A DNA stretch of 64,000 nt from Cardinalis cardinalis (GCA_014549065.1 JACDOX010000017.1:7494808-7558807), one strand, 5' to 3'. Counted from the stretch's first letter, positions 1 through 13,654 are shown. A program made the numbers and translations. The notes: generated by a model from the letters alone, not told the origin.

Positions 1-1067
1 AAAATTTAGGTCAGTTTTTTAACACTCACTTAATAGTACTAACAATTTGAGAAAAACTGTTGACAAAATTATTTTGAAAAAGACAAATAGCTTCACTATT
101 TAATCCATCATCTGTTTAATTAAGAGATGATGAAACAACAAACCTTGTTGTTTCATGGTACAAAAATATAACTCTTTATTTGAATAAGGCCCTGGAAAGA
201 AAAAAGCTGCTGAGGATTGATCACTTATGGCTAAAACCCTCGAATCATTGCACATCTACTTCAGTCATACTCAGAGTCCCTAACTGACTGCTGCACTGAA
301 TTCACTGCTATGTAGCATCTGATCTGGAAGTTGCTTTGTAAAAATGTAAATGCATTTATGTTTCAAAAGGAAAACACAGTATTTTTTTAATCGTTTTTTG
401 CTGTCAAAAAACCCAAAGGAAAACAGGAAGTCCACGAGACAGATTTGATTATAGTCAGGAAGAAGGAATACACAGTCTTTGATTATCATAAAAACAACGC
501 CACAGGCCTGTGACAACTTTGACTTAAAAGTAATAGTTTAAGCCAGCAGCAACAAAAAGATACTGGTACATTAAAATGCATTCACTGTAACCTGATTTTA
601 GCTAAGTAAACAAGGTAGCAAGGGTTGGGTTGGTTTTTGAGAGGTTTTGTTTGTTTGTTTTATTTCTGTTTCAAAAAATATTTACTGTGCAAAGAATGAC
701 TTTAATCTAATTAACATGTACAAAATTGAAGTTGTCATTGGATCTTTTCTCAAATATTTTATACCAATAATGAAAAAGGCAAACACACACCTTTTATAAG
801 CAGTGCCCTCATGGAATAGAGTTCAAACAGAAGAGAGAAATGAATTGGAGGAAAGACATTTCAACTCTTTTTCAAAAGCACAGGAAATGAAAGAGAAAAA
901 CCTGGATGCTCATGTACTTCAGCACTTAAAAGACACAGTGATTAGCAGTTCTCTCTCTAACTCATAGCTGTGGAAGAGCTTGGCAGAACTATTCTGAAAT
1001 GATAAAAAAATACCTTAGACTAGAAAGAAGTCTATGCCCAAGAAGGGTTGGCAAAAAGGTTGCTAAC
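1..1067. other. non-coding AT-rich stretch, nothing recognised
   Basis: No open frame here resembles a known protein and no RNA gene was recognised. The only structured item is a short GTTT-type simple tract near 641-664. The stretch ends where the GC-richer LTR-like block begins. Confidence 0.6.
641..664. repeat. GTTT/GT-rich simple tract
   Basis: A short run of GTTT units follows a G/T-rich lead-in from about 619. It is an ordinary low-complexity tract of a kind common in bird genomes, with no function inferred. Confidence 0.7.
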
Positions 1068-1479
1068 TGTTGCAGCATATGCCACNGCCCATGCTGCAGT
1101 TAAGACGGCCACAATACACAGAGTGTCACCATAAAATATCAGAAAGCTCCAGCCCAAACACAGTAACACCATACCTCATCAGAGGGCTTCAGGCATCTGC
1201 CCNTACAGGGCAACACCACTCCACTCCAGCAGGNTACAAGTGTCTGAGCCTCCTGTNCTTCAGCCCAGCCTTTTATCCCCTCCTGTTGATGCANTGCACC
1301 TGTGTGCCCTCTGCTCCCTTTGGTGGTTGGTCAGTGCCCCTGGGCTCTCCATTGCTCATCAGCTCCAATAGGATTCACCTGCCCTGCACAGCTGTGCCCA
1401 TTGGGGATGAGGCTCAGCCCAGCCCCACCCCAATTAACACCAACTGTGCACCTACATTTTCATTACATTACAGATAACA
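1068..1479 (-). mobile_element. probable solo LTR of an avian endogenous retrovirus
   Basis: This roughly 410-bp block is clearly richer in GC than its surroundings and starts and stops abruptly. Read on the minus strand it begins TGTT (1479) and ends AACA (1068), the TG...CA termini of retroviral LTRs. In the same direction it carries a CCAAT box (about 1400-1404) followed about 120 bp later by a TATA-like GATAAAAG (about 1271-1278), the order expected for U3 then R. No gag, pol or env reading frame lies next to it, so if it is an LTR it is a solo copy. No convincing target-site duplication flanks it (TAAC against TTAC at best), so the ends are tentative. Five single N calls fall inside. The family is not identified; avian ERVL- or ERVK-type LTRs are the obvious comparison. 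An open frame covering nearly the whole block on the plus strand is a by-product of composition. Confidence 0.5.
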
Positions 1480-4400
1480 TTACTTAGGTTTATTCCAAGT
1501 GATTGGTGAAGACTTCCCCCATCTTTCCCCACTAATCTTTCCACCTCCCCACAATTAAAAAAACTCAGAGAAAAATGCAGCATCACATAGTAGGAGTATC
1601 AGTATCACATAGAGGGGACAGAACTCAGAACTTTTAGATTCACCCATCAAGTAGCAGATATGTAAAAAACCTTGTAAAGTCTCTTTTGCTTTCAGAGCAG
1701 CTCCATGGCCTGGGATTGTTAATGCAACAGCCAGTTTAATTTTGCACGTCCTAAAATGAAAATATTGCAAACAGTGACGTGGCAGCCTTCTAAGTCATCC
1801 CAAGCTACTGTGTCTTTTGGTCAGTCTCAAAGCCCAGCAAAACTGACTGGGAATCTGCTGCTATTCTTATCTCAAGTTTGCTGCCCCTCTACTTGTATGT
1901 GGCTCATATTCTGAATTTTTTGTGCCACAAAAAGTAGAAATTTTAAAATTGCTAAGAAGAATTTCAAACATTCTGTTCATTGTAAAGATAAGATTATAAC
2001 AATCCAAAGCAGTGTTTGAACTCAAATAGGAAACCTCTGATCATCCTTCTTCTCCCTGTACACACCTCTGCCCTGCAACTTAGAGCACATGGAAAAAAAT
2101 TGGGAAAATTTGATCCCCACTTGAGATNTTTCCCATAGCACTAGTAAAAGTAGAATTGCTGCTACAAGCACTGAGAAGAACCCCACAAATTAATACAAAT
2201 CTGTTCTAATCCATAAAATCATGTGGCTAGTTTCTATGATTTTTCTTCCTTCTTTCATCTCTAACCATTCCTGGTTTTTAACATCTCCTGCTTCAATTCA
2301 TTTATTCCACCAGGAACCACAGTAGAAGCTTGGATAACTAAAAAGCAAAGAACAAGTNTCCACACTCGCCAGGGACAGCTCAGGGCAGAAGGTACATGGA
2401 AGGCCTGTTGGCATGTCAGCTAACAGGCTAAACCCTCAGTTTCACCAGTGAGAAAACAGTGTCTGCAGAGCTGAAAGCAGCTTTAGGACAAGCTGCATGC
2501 ACACTCACAAAAAACACTACTCAGAAGCCCAGAGTGGAGCTGCAAAGGCAAGAACTTAATCACATTTCATGCTACTACCTCTGCTTGCTCCAGAACAGTC
2601 TGCAAAAGCTTTACCATCACCTTTCTGAAGAAGAAAGTGCTGATAAATCTAGAGGACAGAAACAGCTACAGGAGAACAGTGATTTGTTTCAATCACTTAT
2701 TTTTTTCACCCACATATAGAAAGCATGGGTACAGTTATGCACAAGACTCAAAAAAAATACCAACTGTTACTGAACCCAATAAGCAACTGCTCAAAGGCAC
2801 AAACAAAGTTACCTTGGGCAAACTGCCTTATGTCTTGCACCTCCTTGGGCTACAGCTAGAGCCAACTGAAGCTCACCCAGAGAAATTAGTGGGAGTTACT
2901 GCTGGATACAGCCAGATGGCAGAAGACAGAAGGCCAAGATAATTTGGCTAGAAATGAAACCTCTAACATTCATTGTGCAAGTATCATTCAGCATTTTCTG
3001 CCTCCCTTAACAAACTGAACAACCACCCTGCAGCAGAGTGTGAGGCACTGACTGCCACTGGCTTCATGGGGAGGCCAGCACACATGCAGCTGCAAACTCA
3101 GGATCTACAACCAAAACATATATGACAAAGAAACCACTGCTACTTCAAAGGACCATCATACCAGAGTCAAGGAGTGAGCAACAGTGCTGCCTACAGGAGA
3201 TTGAGGGATCTTCCCAGAATCCATGCAATTTCTAGTATGCTGCAAAACTCCAAGCATGCAAAGAAAACTCTAAATTAAACATCTATACAAAAGTTTGGCA
3301 ACATAAAACACGTGGGGAATTATATGAGCCTGTATACCAAGAGGTCAGTTTTACATTTGTGAAAAGAATCCAAATGTTACAAAACAAAATCTATTTTGAT
3401 CTGCTACATACACGCAGGAAGACCTCCTTGAAATCTTTTACACAGTGCAATACATGTTAAATGTACATTGCATTGCCCAAGTTGCTTTTCTCAAATATTT
3501 TAAGTTTTGACTGAACGGTCATATTCCTGATGTAGAAACTTATGCTAAGAAACCATACACCTGTACATCCAGACACACTGTTTTTAGNACTGCCTTAGCA
3601 CACATTAAGAATTTTAAAAGCTCAGGAGAATTCGTCTAATGAGGGATTTATTCAAACTGCAGTGGCCACAGCCAGTTTTACATGTACAAAGCATGAGCCC
3701 TGTAAAGCAATAAAATTAAATGCCTTGCAGCATTGAGCAGGACCTCTCCAGGATTCACCCAGATCTGCACTGGATGTCACAAGCTTTGGCAGTGGATCTG
3801 ATTGCAGGATGGACAGTTATGGGCCTAAGCTGCCAGNCTAAGACACAAACTGGTCTTACTCCGTGTAACTTCACTACACAGTTGGTCAGAAATATCTAAT
3901 TTATTTACATATGATCCAAAACATACTGTCAAATCACAACAGTGTAAATTATTATTTTCACCAAATCCTTCTTTTAAAGGCATATGGACAACTATAAATC
4001 TATTCTGCTGACCTTACTAATTAAATCATGTCCATATTACTATGTAGGCTTGGATTTGCTTTCTTATTTTATGAGATTGGTTTTCTTTTTGTCCTAGAAC
4101 TTATGGAAGCACATTTATCTGGGTATTCTCTCAAGCAGCCNTAAATGGCACAGTTAATTATAAACATTTAAGTGGTAAGTAAAGGCAAATGGTTATACCA
4201 ATTTAAGTTAATCTATGCTGATGTAGACAAGCTACAACTGTGCATATGTATATACACACATCAAGCCTACGATTTTTCTTAATCTATAATTTTTTTTTTT
4301 GTTTCTACTTGATATGATTCTTTTGTTAAAAGAGTAATATTGGCCAACACTTAGAATAGTTAAGCTACAGTGATGAAGGATTTTAGTACATGGAACAAAA

Positions 4401-7400
4401 ACTGGCATTACTATAAAATCTATTTTGTAACTTAAACTTAACAATAAAACTTACAAGACCACACACTCCTTTGCTCTGCCTTTTGGGAAATCACTGGTTT
4501 ATGTTACCATACTGGGCACTTAATTCATACTTGTGATGTCAGTTAAACAAGAGGCAAACACCACAGAGTGTTAAACACAAAGGTGTGCACTTTTTTTTAA
4601 TTGTCTTCATAGGGATAACAGTTCAATCTCTCTGGACTGTTACTGTGCTTACCGAGCCAAGTAGCATTCCTGAGCTTAGAAAGACTTTCCAGATTAAAGA
4701 AAACAATCTCTTGCATGCCTGGGAGAATATATTGTCCAGGGACAAGGAAGGGAAAGGGAAATCATCTACAATTTAGAACCAATTTATTTACCAAAGGGAA
4801 AATAGAAGATGTGAGACTTTCAGTTCTAATCCAGTTTTTATTTCCAAAATCTATTTGAAGCACAGCCTGATGTGCTATCAGTGAGTCCATTTTCCCCCTG
4901 TGCTTNGCTCCTCTCTGCATAAAGCCACCACTGCCATTCTGTGCACTCTGTGGGTCTCTTCATCCTCTCACCCTGCTTTGAAATGCTGCTTCTGCTTAAA
5001 AATATTCAAAGCCACCCTTCTGCACCCATTCATCTCTCAGAAAATACACCTCACTACTGAGCTGGGTGGGCAGAANGAAGACACTTTCAGCAGGAGCTAG
5101 TCCCTTCCTTTATTTGGAGAAAGTAACCTCAAACAGGCAAACCCTGCAATCACAGCCCTGTTTTGAAATGAAACAGCAACTTTTGCTGCCAGTTTGGGGT
5201 ATGAGGGCGGAGTCAGGACACGCAGGAAAAGGTGAAAAGAAGAAAACCCTATGTGGATTCCAAGTATGTGCACACACATTGGGAAACAAAAAAAAATCCT
5301 TTGGTTAGTTGCAACAACAGCTCTGCATGACTTGGCCCCACNTTGTTAACGCTGAGCCTCAGAGAAGGCTCATGCTGGACTTCATTCCCATCATTTGCTC
5401 ACCTTTCTGGAGATCACCAGCATCTAAAAGGATTAGAATTATGATGCAAAATATCATGCACTTTACCTAAACACTGTACATATGCAGCTTTATTTACCTT
5501 CACCCTCCTGTTATACATGCCCAATTAGTTACAGCAGGCACACCAGTACAACAGGAATGTTTCCTATGCAGTTTTGTTTGCTAAATAACCTTTGTGACAG
5601 TTTCTTGGCAAGAACTGCAGCAGAGAGGTTAACATATGTTAAGAATACATACAGCAGGCATTCCTAGTTAGAATGCAAGTAAATAGGAAACATCACAGCA
5701 GTAGCACTTTCCATGCCCACCATCCAAGTGAGTTTGCTTCAGAAGTTAAAGGCAGATTTCAACAGCAGAATTTGCCACTACAAAAGCAATCTTTGTCCAC
5801 AGATTTATAGTCAAGAAGTTTGCTCATTAGTGATCCTAATCCATAACCAGCCTCCTATTTCAGAGACAGTGGTCTAAAAAGCAAAATTACAGGTTGAGAG
5901 AGGTAAAAATGAAATCTACTTAGATCACAGGAGTAAAAGAAAAAACTCTTTTTAACATAAGGTCTAGAACTGCAAAAATAAAAAAGATCTTCAGCTCTTT
6001 AAGGCATATGAAAGATANCATTTGCTTAGAAATTGCTTCCCTGTTAGCACCGGGAACATCAAAGTTCAAGATTTTCTCCTGTTCTTGTCACAACCACGTC
6101 CTTTCTTTTCCCACACTAGAAAATGCTCAAGTTGCCCTTCCACACCACAGAGCATTACACAACCATCGCTGTGTACCGATGTCAAAAGGGGTGAAAGGCT
6201 TAACAATGGGAGCTTCTTAGAGGTTGGAAAAGTTTCTCTGAGAGCTGCCTGGAAGAAAGCAGGTGAAAAGTGTGAGGAAGGGAGCCTTTTGTGTCACATG
6301 CAGTGCTCAGAATCATCTCTTTATTTTTGCCATTATAAAACTGTTGGAACTACCGTAACCTTCCCCACAGTCTNATACAGAAACCCTGACAGTGCCTTCC
6401 TTACCAGCGTCATGCAAACTACCTTAACTCCTCCAAAATTCCCTTTCTCTTGGCTACTGCAGCAACAGACATCCTCCTTCCAACTCCTTACCTCTATCCC
6501 AAATCCCTATGAACTCATTCCTGATCAGTAACTCCAGTCATTGCTTGCTCTTTCCATCCATTCCACTCATACCACAAATGTGCATTTTATAGCCCTAAGG
6601 GCAGTAGGCCTTGAGCTGATTGAAGTCCCAGGTTCAGTCCTTAAAAACAGGACTCTAGAGGTGAGACCCAACATTTCTCCAGAAAATGTCAGCTGTTTAT
6701 GATCCTATTAAAGCCAAAATAAAAATTAGAAACCACACATGTTTCAAGTCTGCTTCTCTGCATTTTTGGAATACCTACCTGTCATAATTGGTCACCCACA
6801 GTATGTGCTACATACNGTGTCACAGGAAAAAAAATTAAATTATTATTGGCAGCATAGTAGAGTGAAATATACATAAGCATCATAGAAAAAAAAGAAAGCT
6901 AACTCAAGGAAGAATTTGAAGGAGACAAGAAGTTACTGGAAGAAAGGCAGGAAAAACCAGATAATATAACAAGGGGGTGATAAAAGAAGCCATAAGAGGC
7001 CAGTCTTAAAAAACTCAACAGAATGAGAGAATGGTAGGTAAAGCAGGGATTGAATGTGAAGGGTCTTTGAAACCAAGTGTTCCTTTTTAGATAGAGATAT
7101 TTTTCCCATGCTGTTATTCTTGAATGTTTCATAAAACCTGGAATTTTCACTTTAGCAATAAAGTTAACCTAAAAGAATCCTAAGACTGTTTTCTGGCCCT
7201 AAGCAAGACATGTACATGTATTGTGCCTGAGATGCAGGGCTTTCCTGGGCCAATCCAACAACCTGTGCACGGGGCACTCAACTTTTTCTATGCATCTTTT
7301 TATTTGAGAGTTAAATCTAGTTTACATGTAATTAATTTGTAAAGAAAAATGACTACTGGAAACTTTTAAGGCTGAAAAGGAGAGATAGAATTCGAATGTA

Positions 7401-7841
7401 GCCACACAAGCATGTTACAGAATAGTGTTTGTGGGGATCATGTGTAAAAACACACAGAGAATTCTTCACAAGAAAAAATCCCAATGTTAACTAAAAGGAG
7501 TGTTCCTTAATAATTACAGATTTGTNCTTTATTCTATATTTCATATTGGAAGTGTAGTCCAGACAAATTGATTTCTTGTCATTACCCAGGCAAGCACAGA
7601 AAAAAAACTGATCTCCTGAGAAAGTTCTGGGCCAAGTTTGGATTTTTCTGGGCTACTCTGAAAAATCTAGTGTCTTTTGCAAAAACATCAGGAAATGAGC
7701 AGAAAATNAATCATGACAGAGATCTGCTCCTAATGTTTTCCAGAGTTTTCAGTTTTATGATGGCATAACACTGGCATTTGGAANGAAAATTGGCTGTTTC
7801 CACAGCTTNTCTCCATGATTCAGCTGCTAACTTCCTCAAGG

Positions 7842-7859
7842 AAAAAAAACCCAAACAAA
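7842..7859. repeat. A/C-rich low-complexity tract
   Basis: An A8-CCC-AAA-C-AAA tract of 18 nt. The identical 18-mer occurs at 55563-55580. Such tracts are widespread in bird DNA and support the avian assignment weakly. Confidence 0.6.
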
Positions 7860-9828
7860 TCCTGACCAGAATATTCTAATCACCTTCCTTCTCATCACTG
7901 TTTGAGGCTACAGACACATGTCCATTTTATACTGGCATAAACTAGCTCCCATGACTATTAAGAATGCTGCTGCTCACCCCATTATCCATTAATTGCTATT
8001 GCATCACCCCAACCTATTCATTGCTGCCAGTCTTTGAGCAGTCAGTCTGCGAACTGGATTGGAGCTAAAGCTGCACACACTTTTGGAAAAGGGAAAGACT
8101 GGAGATGGTTTTTGTATTGCTCTCCTTCCCTGTATGGCTTCACACCCAAAGCTGCTCACTCAGCCTGTTTAAACATCACAGAGATGGGGGGAATGACAGG
8201 AGTTAAGAAGTTTTCTTCTCACAATACATTTGCTCAGATTTTTGGAGCTTTAGGGGATGTGCAATAAACTCAACATCACCCAAAATCACCGGACAAAGCA
8301 CAGATGCAGCTAATTTCCTAAGAGACATCTGACCTTGCTACCTAAGAGCTAGATGAGTTATGACTACAGATAGCTTGATTTTTTTATGATCTGGCTGTAA
8401 GTGTTACACAGCAGGTCACACCACAATAGCCCGCACAGAGCTGTTTCCTTATTTCCCCCGCTCCAGGGAACCTCTCACCCCCTTTCCCAGTCTCCTTCCT
8501 TTATTCTTGTTATTCCTTTTCAATCATTNCCTCTGCTTCCCTTACACAGTTAATAGTTTGGCTTTTCCCTCTTTCTGAAGGCTAAATTTGTTAATTTTTC
8601 TTTGTTCTTTCCTATCTGTTAGTTTGCTTCACCATTCATGTAAGTTCCTTCTAGTGCTTCTTTCACTCTCTTCTAAACTCTCAGATGCACTTGTGTTTGC
8701 TGCTCCCTATTCCCCTAATCTTCTGCTCCAGCTTTCCTTTACAAACACGTCCCTTGCTGCTTTTTTTCCACTAACTACCACATAAACAAGTAGTCTGCAA
8801 ACAGAATGTTCTGTGGTATTTTCCTGGAAGTATTGTATCATCTATTCTCAGTATGGAGGGCTGATGCCAAAAAATGAAATAGCTCTACCAGAAGGGACAA
8901 AAACCACTTTACTGATAAACAGACACAGTAGAAGAGATAAACTCCCAAGTGACTGCAACCTCCTATCAGGTATTTCTAGGGAGAAATGAGGATCCCACCC
9001 CCCTTCTCCAAACTAAATCACCACAATTGCCTCAGCTGCTGCTCTCAGAACACATTTTCTAAACCCTTCACCAGCTTTACTGCCCTTATATACCTGATTT
9101 GTCTCNTTCTCATTTTAGGAGATGAAGGGAGAACTCTTAACATTCAAGCCAGGCTTTTTAGAGAATACAGGAGGGTTCACTATCAGAATATTTTGTGGAG
9201 AGAACTCTGAACTATTCAGGTAACTTTCTATTTAAATACTACAGCAATCTAAAAAAAAATACTAAGAATTACAAATTTATAAGAGAAGAAGTATTTTATG
9301 TGTATTAACATCTACTAAGTCAAAGTTCATAGAATAGATATTTTTATAATAAAATGTGAAGCTATATAATCCCTTTGGGGATACTAACAGAAGTGCTTTT
9401 GGGCTTCAAGAATCAGATCCTTTCAATCTACCTGTGTAAAACCATTTTAAGTTACACAGGGAACTGTACTAACACACAGTAGGATGTGTAAATTTGTCCT
9501 AAATTGTGACACGAGTTCCAGATATGAACCCATTTTCACAAATTTCAGGAAAAACAATCTCCTGAGGAGTACCAAAGGCTTCCTCTTCCTGGAGTCTAAG
9601 TGAAGGAAAAGAACTGAACCTGGGCATTGATTCATTTAGACAGGACAGCTGGCCTCATTGCTTTTAACAAACTAAGCAAGAAGGGAGAGAGACAGAATGG
9701 CCTCTCTCTGGAGCCTCCTACTGTCTACAGGCCAGCATATGGAGCTCTGGGAGGCAAGAACTTGCACTTCACGGGAACAAAGATTGCTGTGACAAATTTT
9801 TAATACTGTTCCCCTGATCAGCATGAAA

Positions 9829-9844
9829 ATATATATATATATAT
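9829..9844. repeat. (AT)8 microsatellite
   Basis: Sixteen bases of uninterrupted AT dinucleotide. A likely length-polymorphic simple repeat with no other meaning seen. Confidence 0.85.
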
Positions 9845-10919
9845 GCACTGAGGATCTGAACACCAATAATAAATATATTTTTAAATATAGCCTGTAAATA
9901 CAACTAGAATGCCAGGGGTTCTTTCAATTGGATTCCTGGTGAATACTTCTCTCAAGCTGCACTGACCTCAAGGTCTTTTGTGGGCTTTTCTTGAAAAAGA
10001 AAATAAATTAAATTATTCTCCCAGATGGTGAGACCAGCAACTCAGACGCTAATCCCCCAAGCTCACATCAGCCCATTCACAACACATCAAAGCACAGATC
10101 TTTTTTCACTCCCTAGAAAACATTCAAGCAAGTGGAAGAACTAATACATGCCTTAAGAAAAAAAATTGTCAATCAAAATGTAAAACATTAAAAGAGATAT
10201 TTGAAGAGTGGCAGAAAACAGCCTGTTTCTTTCATTGCTAACAACAGGAAACAGAAAACACCCCAAATTCTGAAACTGCTGCAAACTACTTCTGTTGTTA
10301 AAATAATACTGTAATACATAATACAAGCAGTGTGAATCATATGGAATTTCTGTACACACACTGCTATAAAATTCCAAATCACAAATATTTTGCAAGCTGC
10401 TTTTCTAGTAACTTTCCTGAAGTGCCTGCTGCAGCAGCTAGAGGTTAACCAGGCCTGCAAGGAGGCTCAGGGCAGAAAGTGCATTCTGCAGATGACATCA
10501 GGACTAATGGTGAACCCATCAACAAGATTGTTACTGGTTTTCACAAGTGTGGTTTTGCTTCCTGTCCTCTCAGCACCCTTTAGCAAGTGTGAAGTCAGGC
10601 TGTTCATTTCACTGCTACGTGCTACAAAGAACACTTCGGGTTAAGGTGAACATACAGAGCATGGCTCCTTACTGAATATTTATTGTAATTGAGAAGGGAG
10701 ATTTTATCACACAACAGATCTTTAAAGAGCCTTGCTAGAAAAAGAGATATGAAGAGTTTTTTAGGTAAGCAAACACAGCTCCTCTGAACTTACACCACTG
10801 CAAAACAGTAATGGATTTGACAAACTCCACTCCTCAGCAGCTTCAACCCAATACTTACATTTCACTGCTGTTCTAATACAGAACAAGGCTCAGTCAAAGA
10901 ATTAAACACCAGCTTACAG

Positions 10920-10980
10920 CCCCTATATAACTGAAGAGTAGCCGGCAACATACTGTGTAACACTAAAACTGGTGTTAAAT
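10920..10980. repeat. 61-nt perfect direct repeat, copy 1
   Basis: This 61-nt segment recurs without a mismatch at 12911-12971 on the same strand. After it there is one mismatch and then five more matching bases; upstream the match stops at once. It contains a TATATAA motif near its 5' end and a small inverted repeat (TAACAC/GTGTTA at 10958-10963 and 10972-10977, 8-nt loop). It is not low complexity and I do not recognise it as part of CR1, an LTR, a tRNA or another known avian repeat. Confidence 0.95.
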
Positions 10981-12910
10981 GCAAAGTATCTTATTAGGCT
11001 ACAGTAAGATGTCTTCATTTCCTAAAAAAATGTATTAAGCACTAAAACCAGACTCATGAGGGAGGTATCCATCTTGTTTTCTAAATACAGCTAAGAAATA
11101 ATGGCAATGAGAGTTAAAAACCTCTTCGTTCGATTCTTTTTATCTACACAGAAAAATTAAGGCTATCAGATNTTACTAATGCAGGAACAAAGCAATTTAA
11201 GTAGCTACAATCATCAAGGGTGGTGAGNTTTTGAAACTTACTAAGTTCCATCTTATTAATGGAGATAAGGCCTAACTGGAAGGACAACTTGTCATTTTAG
11301 GTACCAGTTAGAGTGTAGTGGAACATAGCAAGCCANAGGAACTGTTACCAGTGATGCTGATTTGTACAATCTGCTGCAGACCTCTTGATGTGAAGGGAGA
11401 CATTAAGGACAAAAAGNGTTGAGAGGAAAATTTTTTCTCATCCTTTGAAGAGAATTCTTGCTGGGTCCTGCAGCAAGAGCAGTGGGTTAGCACTGGTGGG
11501 ATACTTGGAGGAAGATTACTAGTGGGAGAAGAAGAGCTGTAAGAAAAGGGAACAATGAGATTAAAGGGCTTAAAATGACAGGTAAGAGCTGAAGGTGCAA
11601 GAGCACCTGCACAGGAAAAGTTCTGTCTGTTCACTAAAAAGGCATCACAGTACTGAGATCATTCGGCAGTTTTTCCCCCAGAAAATAAGCATTTTCTCAC
11701 TACCCATATATTTTGATTCAATACTGATTGTTTTAGTCTTACTNAAGTCTGAGGTGAAAGTAAAAAGTGCCACAGAGGCAAAGCTCCTCAAATGGAAGAA
11801 CTCAATTTATTAAATATCTCTTCATTGATCTGGCTTAAATTAGACTAGGACTCCAAAAGCATAGGGATTCTGGCAAGCCAGACTTAGGGGCTGAGCACAG
11901 TGGCTTGAAGACAGAACTTCCACTTGCTCTTTTGCATAGTGTGGTAAAAAGAAAAAAAAGATCATCCAGTGCACCCCAGATTGCAGAAGTAAAACAGAGA
12001 GCCAGGGCTGCTGGGGATTCCAGCTTCGTGGGATCATCCAGACAACGAATCAAAAGCACATGGGTTAGNAACAAAAACAAATCCATATGCTGCCTAAGGG
12101 AGGAGCGCCAAGCAAACACACAGCAATACATTAACTTCTTTTTCTCTCCTCACAGCCAAGACGCACTTCACTTAGAAAATGTCACTATGTTGNACAATGA
12201 TATGATTTTTAAAAGCCTTTAAAATTAAATTCTCTGAAAATTAGAAAATAATTTTGAAGCAATAGTTTTAAGTCTTTTGATGATTTTACTGTTGGTAAAA
12301 GAGGATAACATTTTTGCATCTCAGGACTCCTCACTGAGGATGCAGTCTCAAGAGTGGCAGAAAGAAAGAGCAGCATCTTTCCTCTCAGTTTCTGGAGTTT
12401 GGATTCTCATACAGCTTCCAATGCCTGTATAAACCCTGCTGCCCAAGCAGGGTGCACATCAGNATTAGTTCATAGCAAAGTGACAGACTGTGACCTTCAC
12501 TGACAGCAACAGGGAACAAGGAACCTGCCCTCCAACATTCAGGGAAAACAAATAACCCTGGCTTCCATACTAGTTCTCACCTTGAATTCTTTGGGTCAAT
12601 ACCTCCTGACACCATTTCACTCCTGAGTTCTCTAATCTGCTTTACACCCTCATGGACCTTTCATCCCACCTCAGTAAAACCACTCCAAAGGAAATCCCTT
12701 AGGGGAGTGCCTACCATCAGCACATCATGCCAGCTGTATCACATGTAAAATGCTTTGTTCCACCACACCTTGATTTATATTGAAATTTGAAGGTTTTGAT
12801 GTGCAACTGTGAATCCACTACAAGGATCAAGCAAAAGAATATTCAGAGGTGAAGATTTGCAGCCTCTTTGTCTTTCTTTGTTCCACAGAGCACCAACAAA
12901 NAGAAACACG
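10981..12910. other. non-coding spacer between the 61-nt repeats
   Basis: About 1.9 kb separates the two identical 61-nt segments. The sequence is ordinary AT-rich DNA with no recognised exon or transposon, and by eye I could not find other similarity between the two flanks. A 108-codon minus frame (11308-11634) and overlapping short frames at 11835-12222 have no recognisable product. Confidence 0.5.
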
Positions 12911-12971
12911 CCCCTATATAACTGAAGAGTAGCCGGCAACATACTGTGTAACACTAAAACTGGTGTTAAAT
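12911..12971. repeat. 61-nt perfect direct repeat, copy 2
   Basis: Identical to 10920-10980. The sequence directly upstream differs from that of copy 1 and an N lies 10 bp upstream (12901). No obvious target-site duplication flanks this copy, so a classical transposition origin is not supported. A templated insertion, a small duplication, or an unrecognised short dispersed repeat are the alternatives. Confidence 0.95.
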
Positions 12972-13611
12972 CCAAAGACTATCAACTGTTTGGGCTTTCA
13001 TTTAGGAATAGGAAACTTAAATTAATATCANGCAGTAAAAACGTACTAAATCTNTGAGAGACAAGACCATGCCACAANAAGACTGAAGCAACAGAACGAG
13101 GTCTCTTCACTCAGGCAGCGCAGCTCCCTGGGTCTGCATTGATGGAATTACAGCTCCATCTCAAGACTCAACAAACCCTCCTCCAAGGCATTATATTATA
13201 TATACATTGAAATTTGATGCTTATTAAAGCATAAGTCAAGAGGTTCACTGCTATTACTTGAGATCCACACCTATCACCCCCAAATCAGTCAGCATGTTAA
13301 CTGCCCTTAGGNGTCATAAGAAATTAAATAAATGGCTTGGTGAGACAATTTCTGTACAGATTCACATTTAATGGATGTTCTTGCTGAGTGCAACTGGAAC
13401 CTCTTCCACTAGGTCAAGGGCAGAAATTGGTGTGGGGAGCCACACATCTGAGCATCATGTGCAAGCACACTTTCCAACAACATTGCATTACCTTGGNGCT
13501 AACCAAGAACCCTAAAAAGCACAAAGGGAATTTCACCTTGAGCAGCAAGTCTACTATTCTGTCATTCATTGGTTCATCTGCTCACTGCCAAGCAGCTGAC
13601 TGAAATGCCAG

Positions 13612-13654
13612 TTTGATTTTTTTGTTTTGGTTTGGTTTTTTTGGGGTTTTTTTG
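13612..13654. repeat. G/T-rich degenerate tract
   Basis: T-runs separated by GG or GGGG on the plus strand. A degenerate GGTTT-type low-complexity tract, similar in kind to the longer one at 44426-44562. Confidence 0.7.

Larger units (their letters stand above)
1480..10919. other. long non-coding stretch
   Basis: I see no coding exon, RNA gene or identifiable transposon in these 9.4 kb. Open frames are short (mostly 60-100 codons, one of 169 codons at 6022-6531), often interrupted by N, and their peptides are not recognisable. Contents are limited to an A/C tract (7842-7859) and an (AT)8 microsatellite (9829-9844). Only two single N calls occur between 7810 and 11171, unlike the block that follows. 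Confidence 0.55.

Noticed and set aside
1070..1477. 135-codon plus frame
   Set aside because: It coincides with the LTR-like block and contains several N; open by composition, with no retroviral protein similarity seen.
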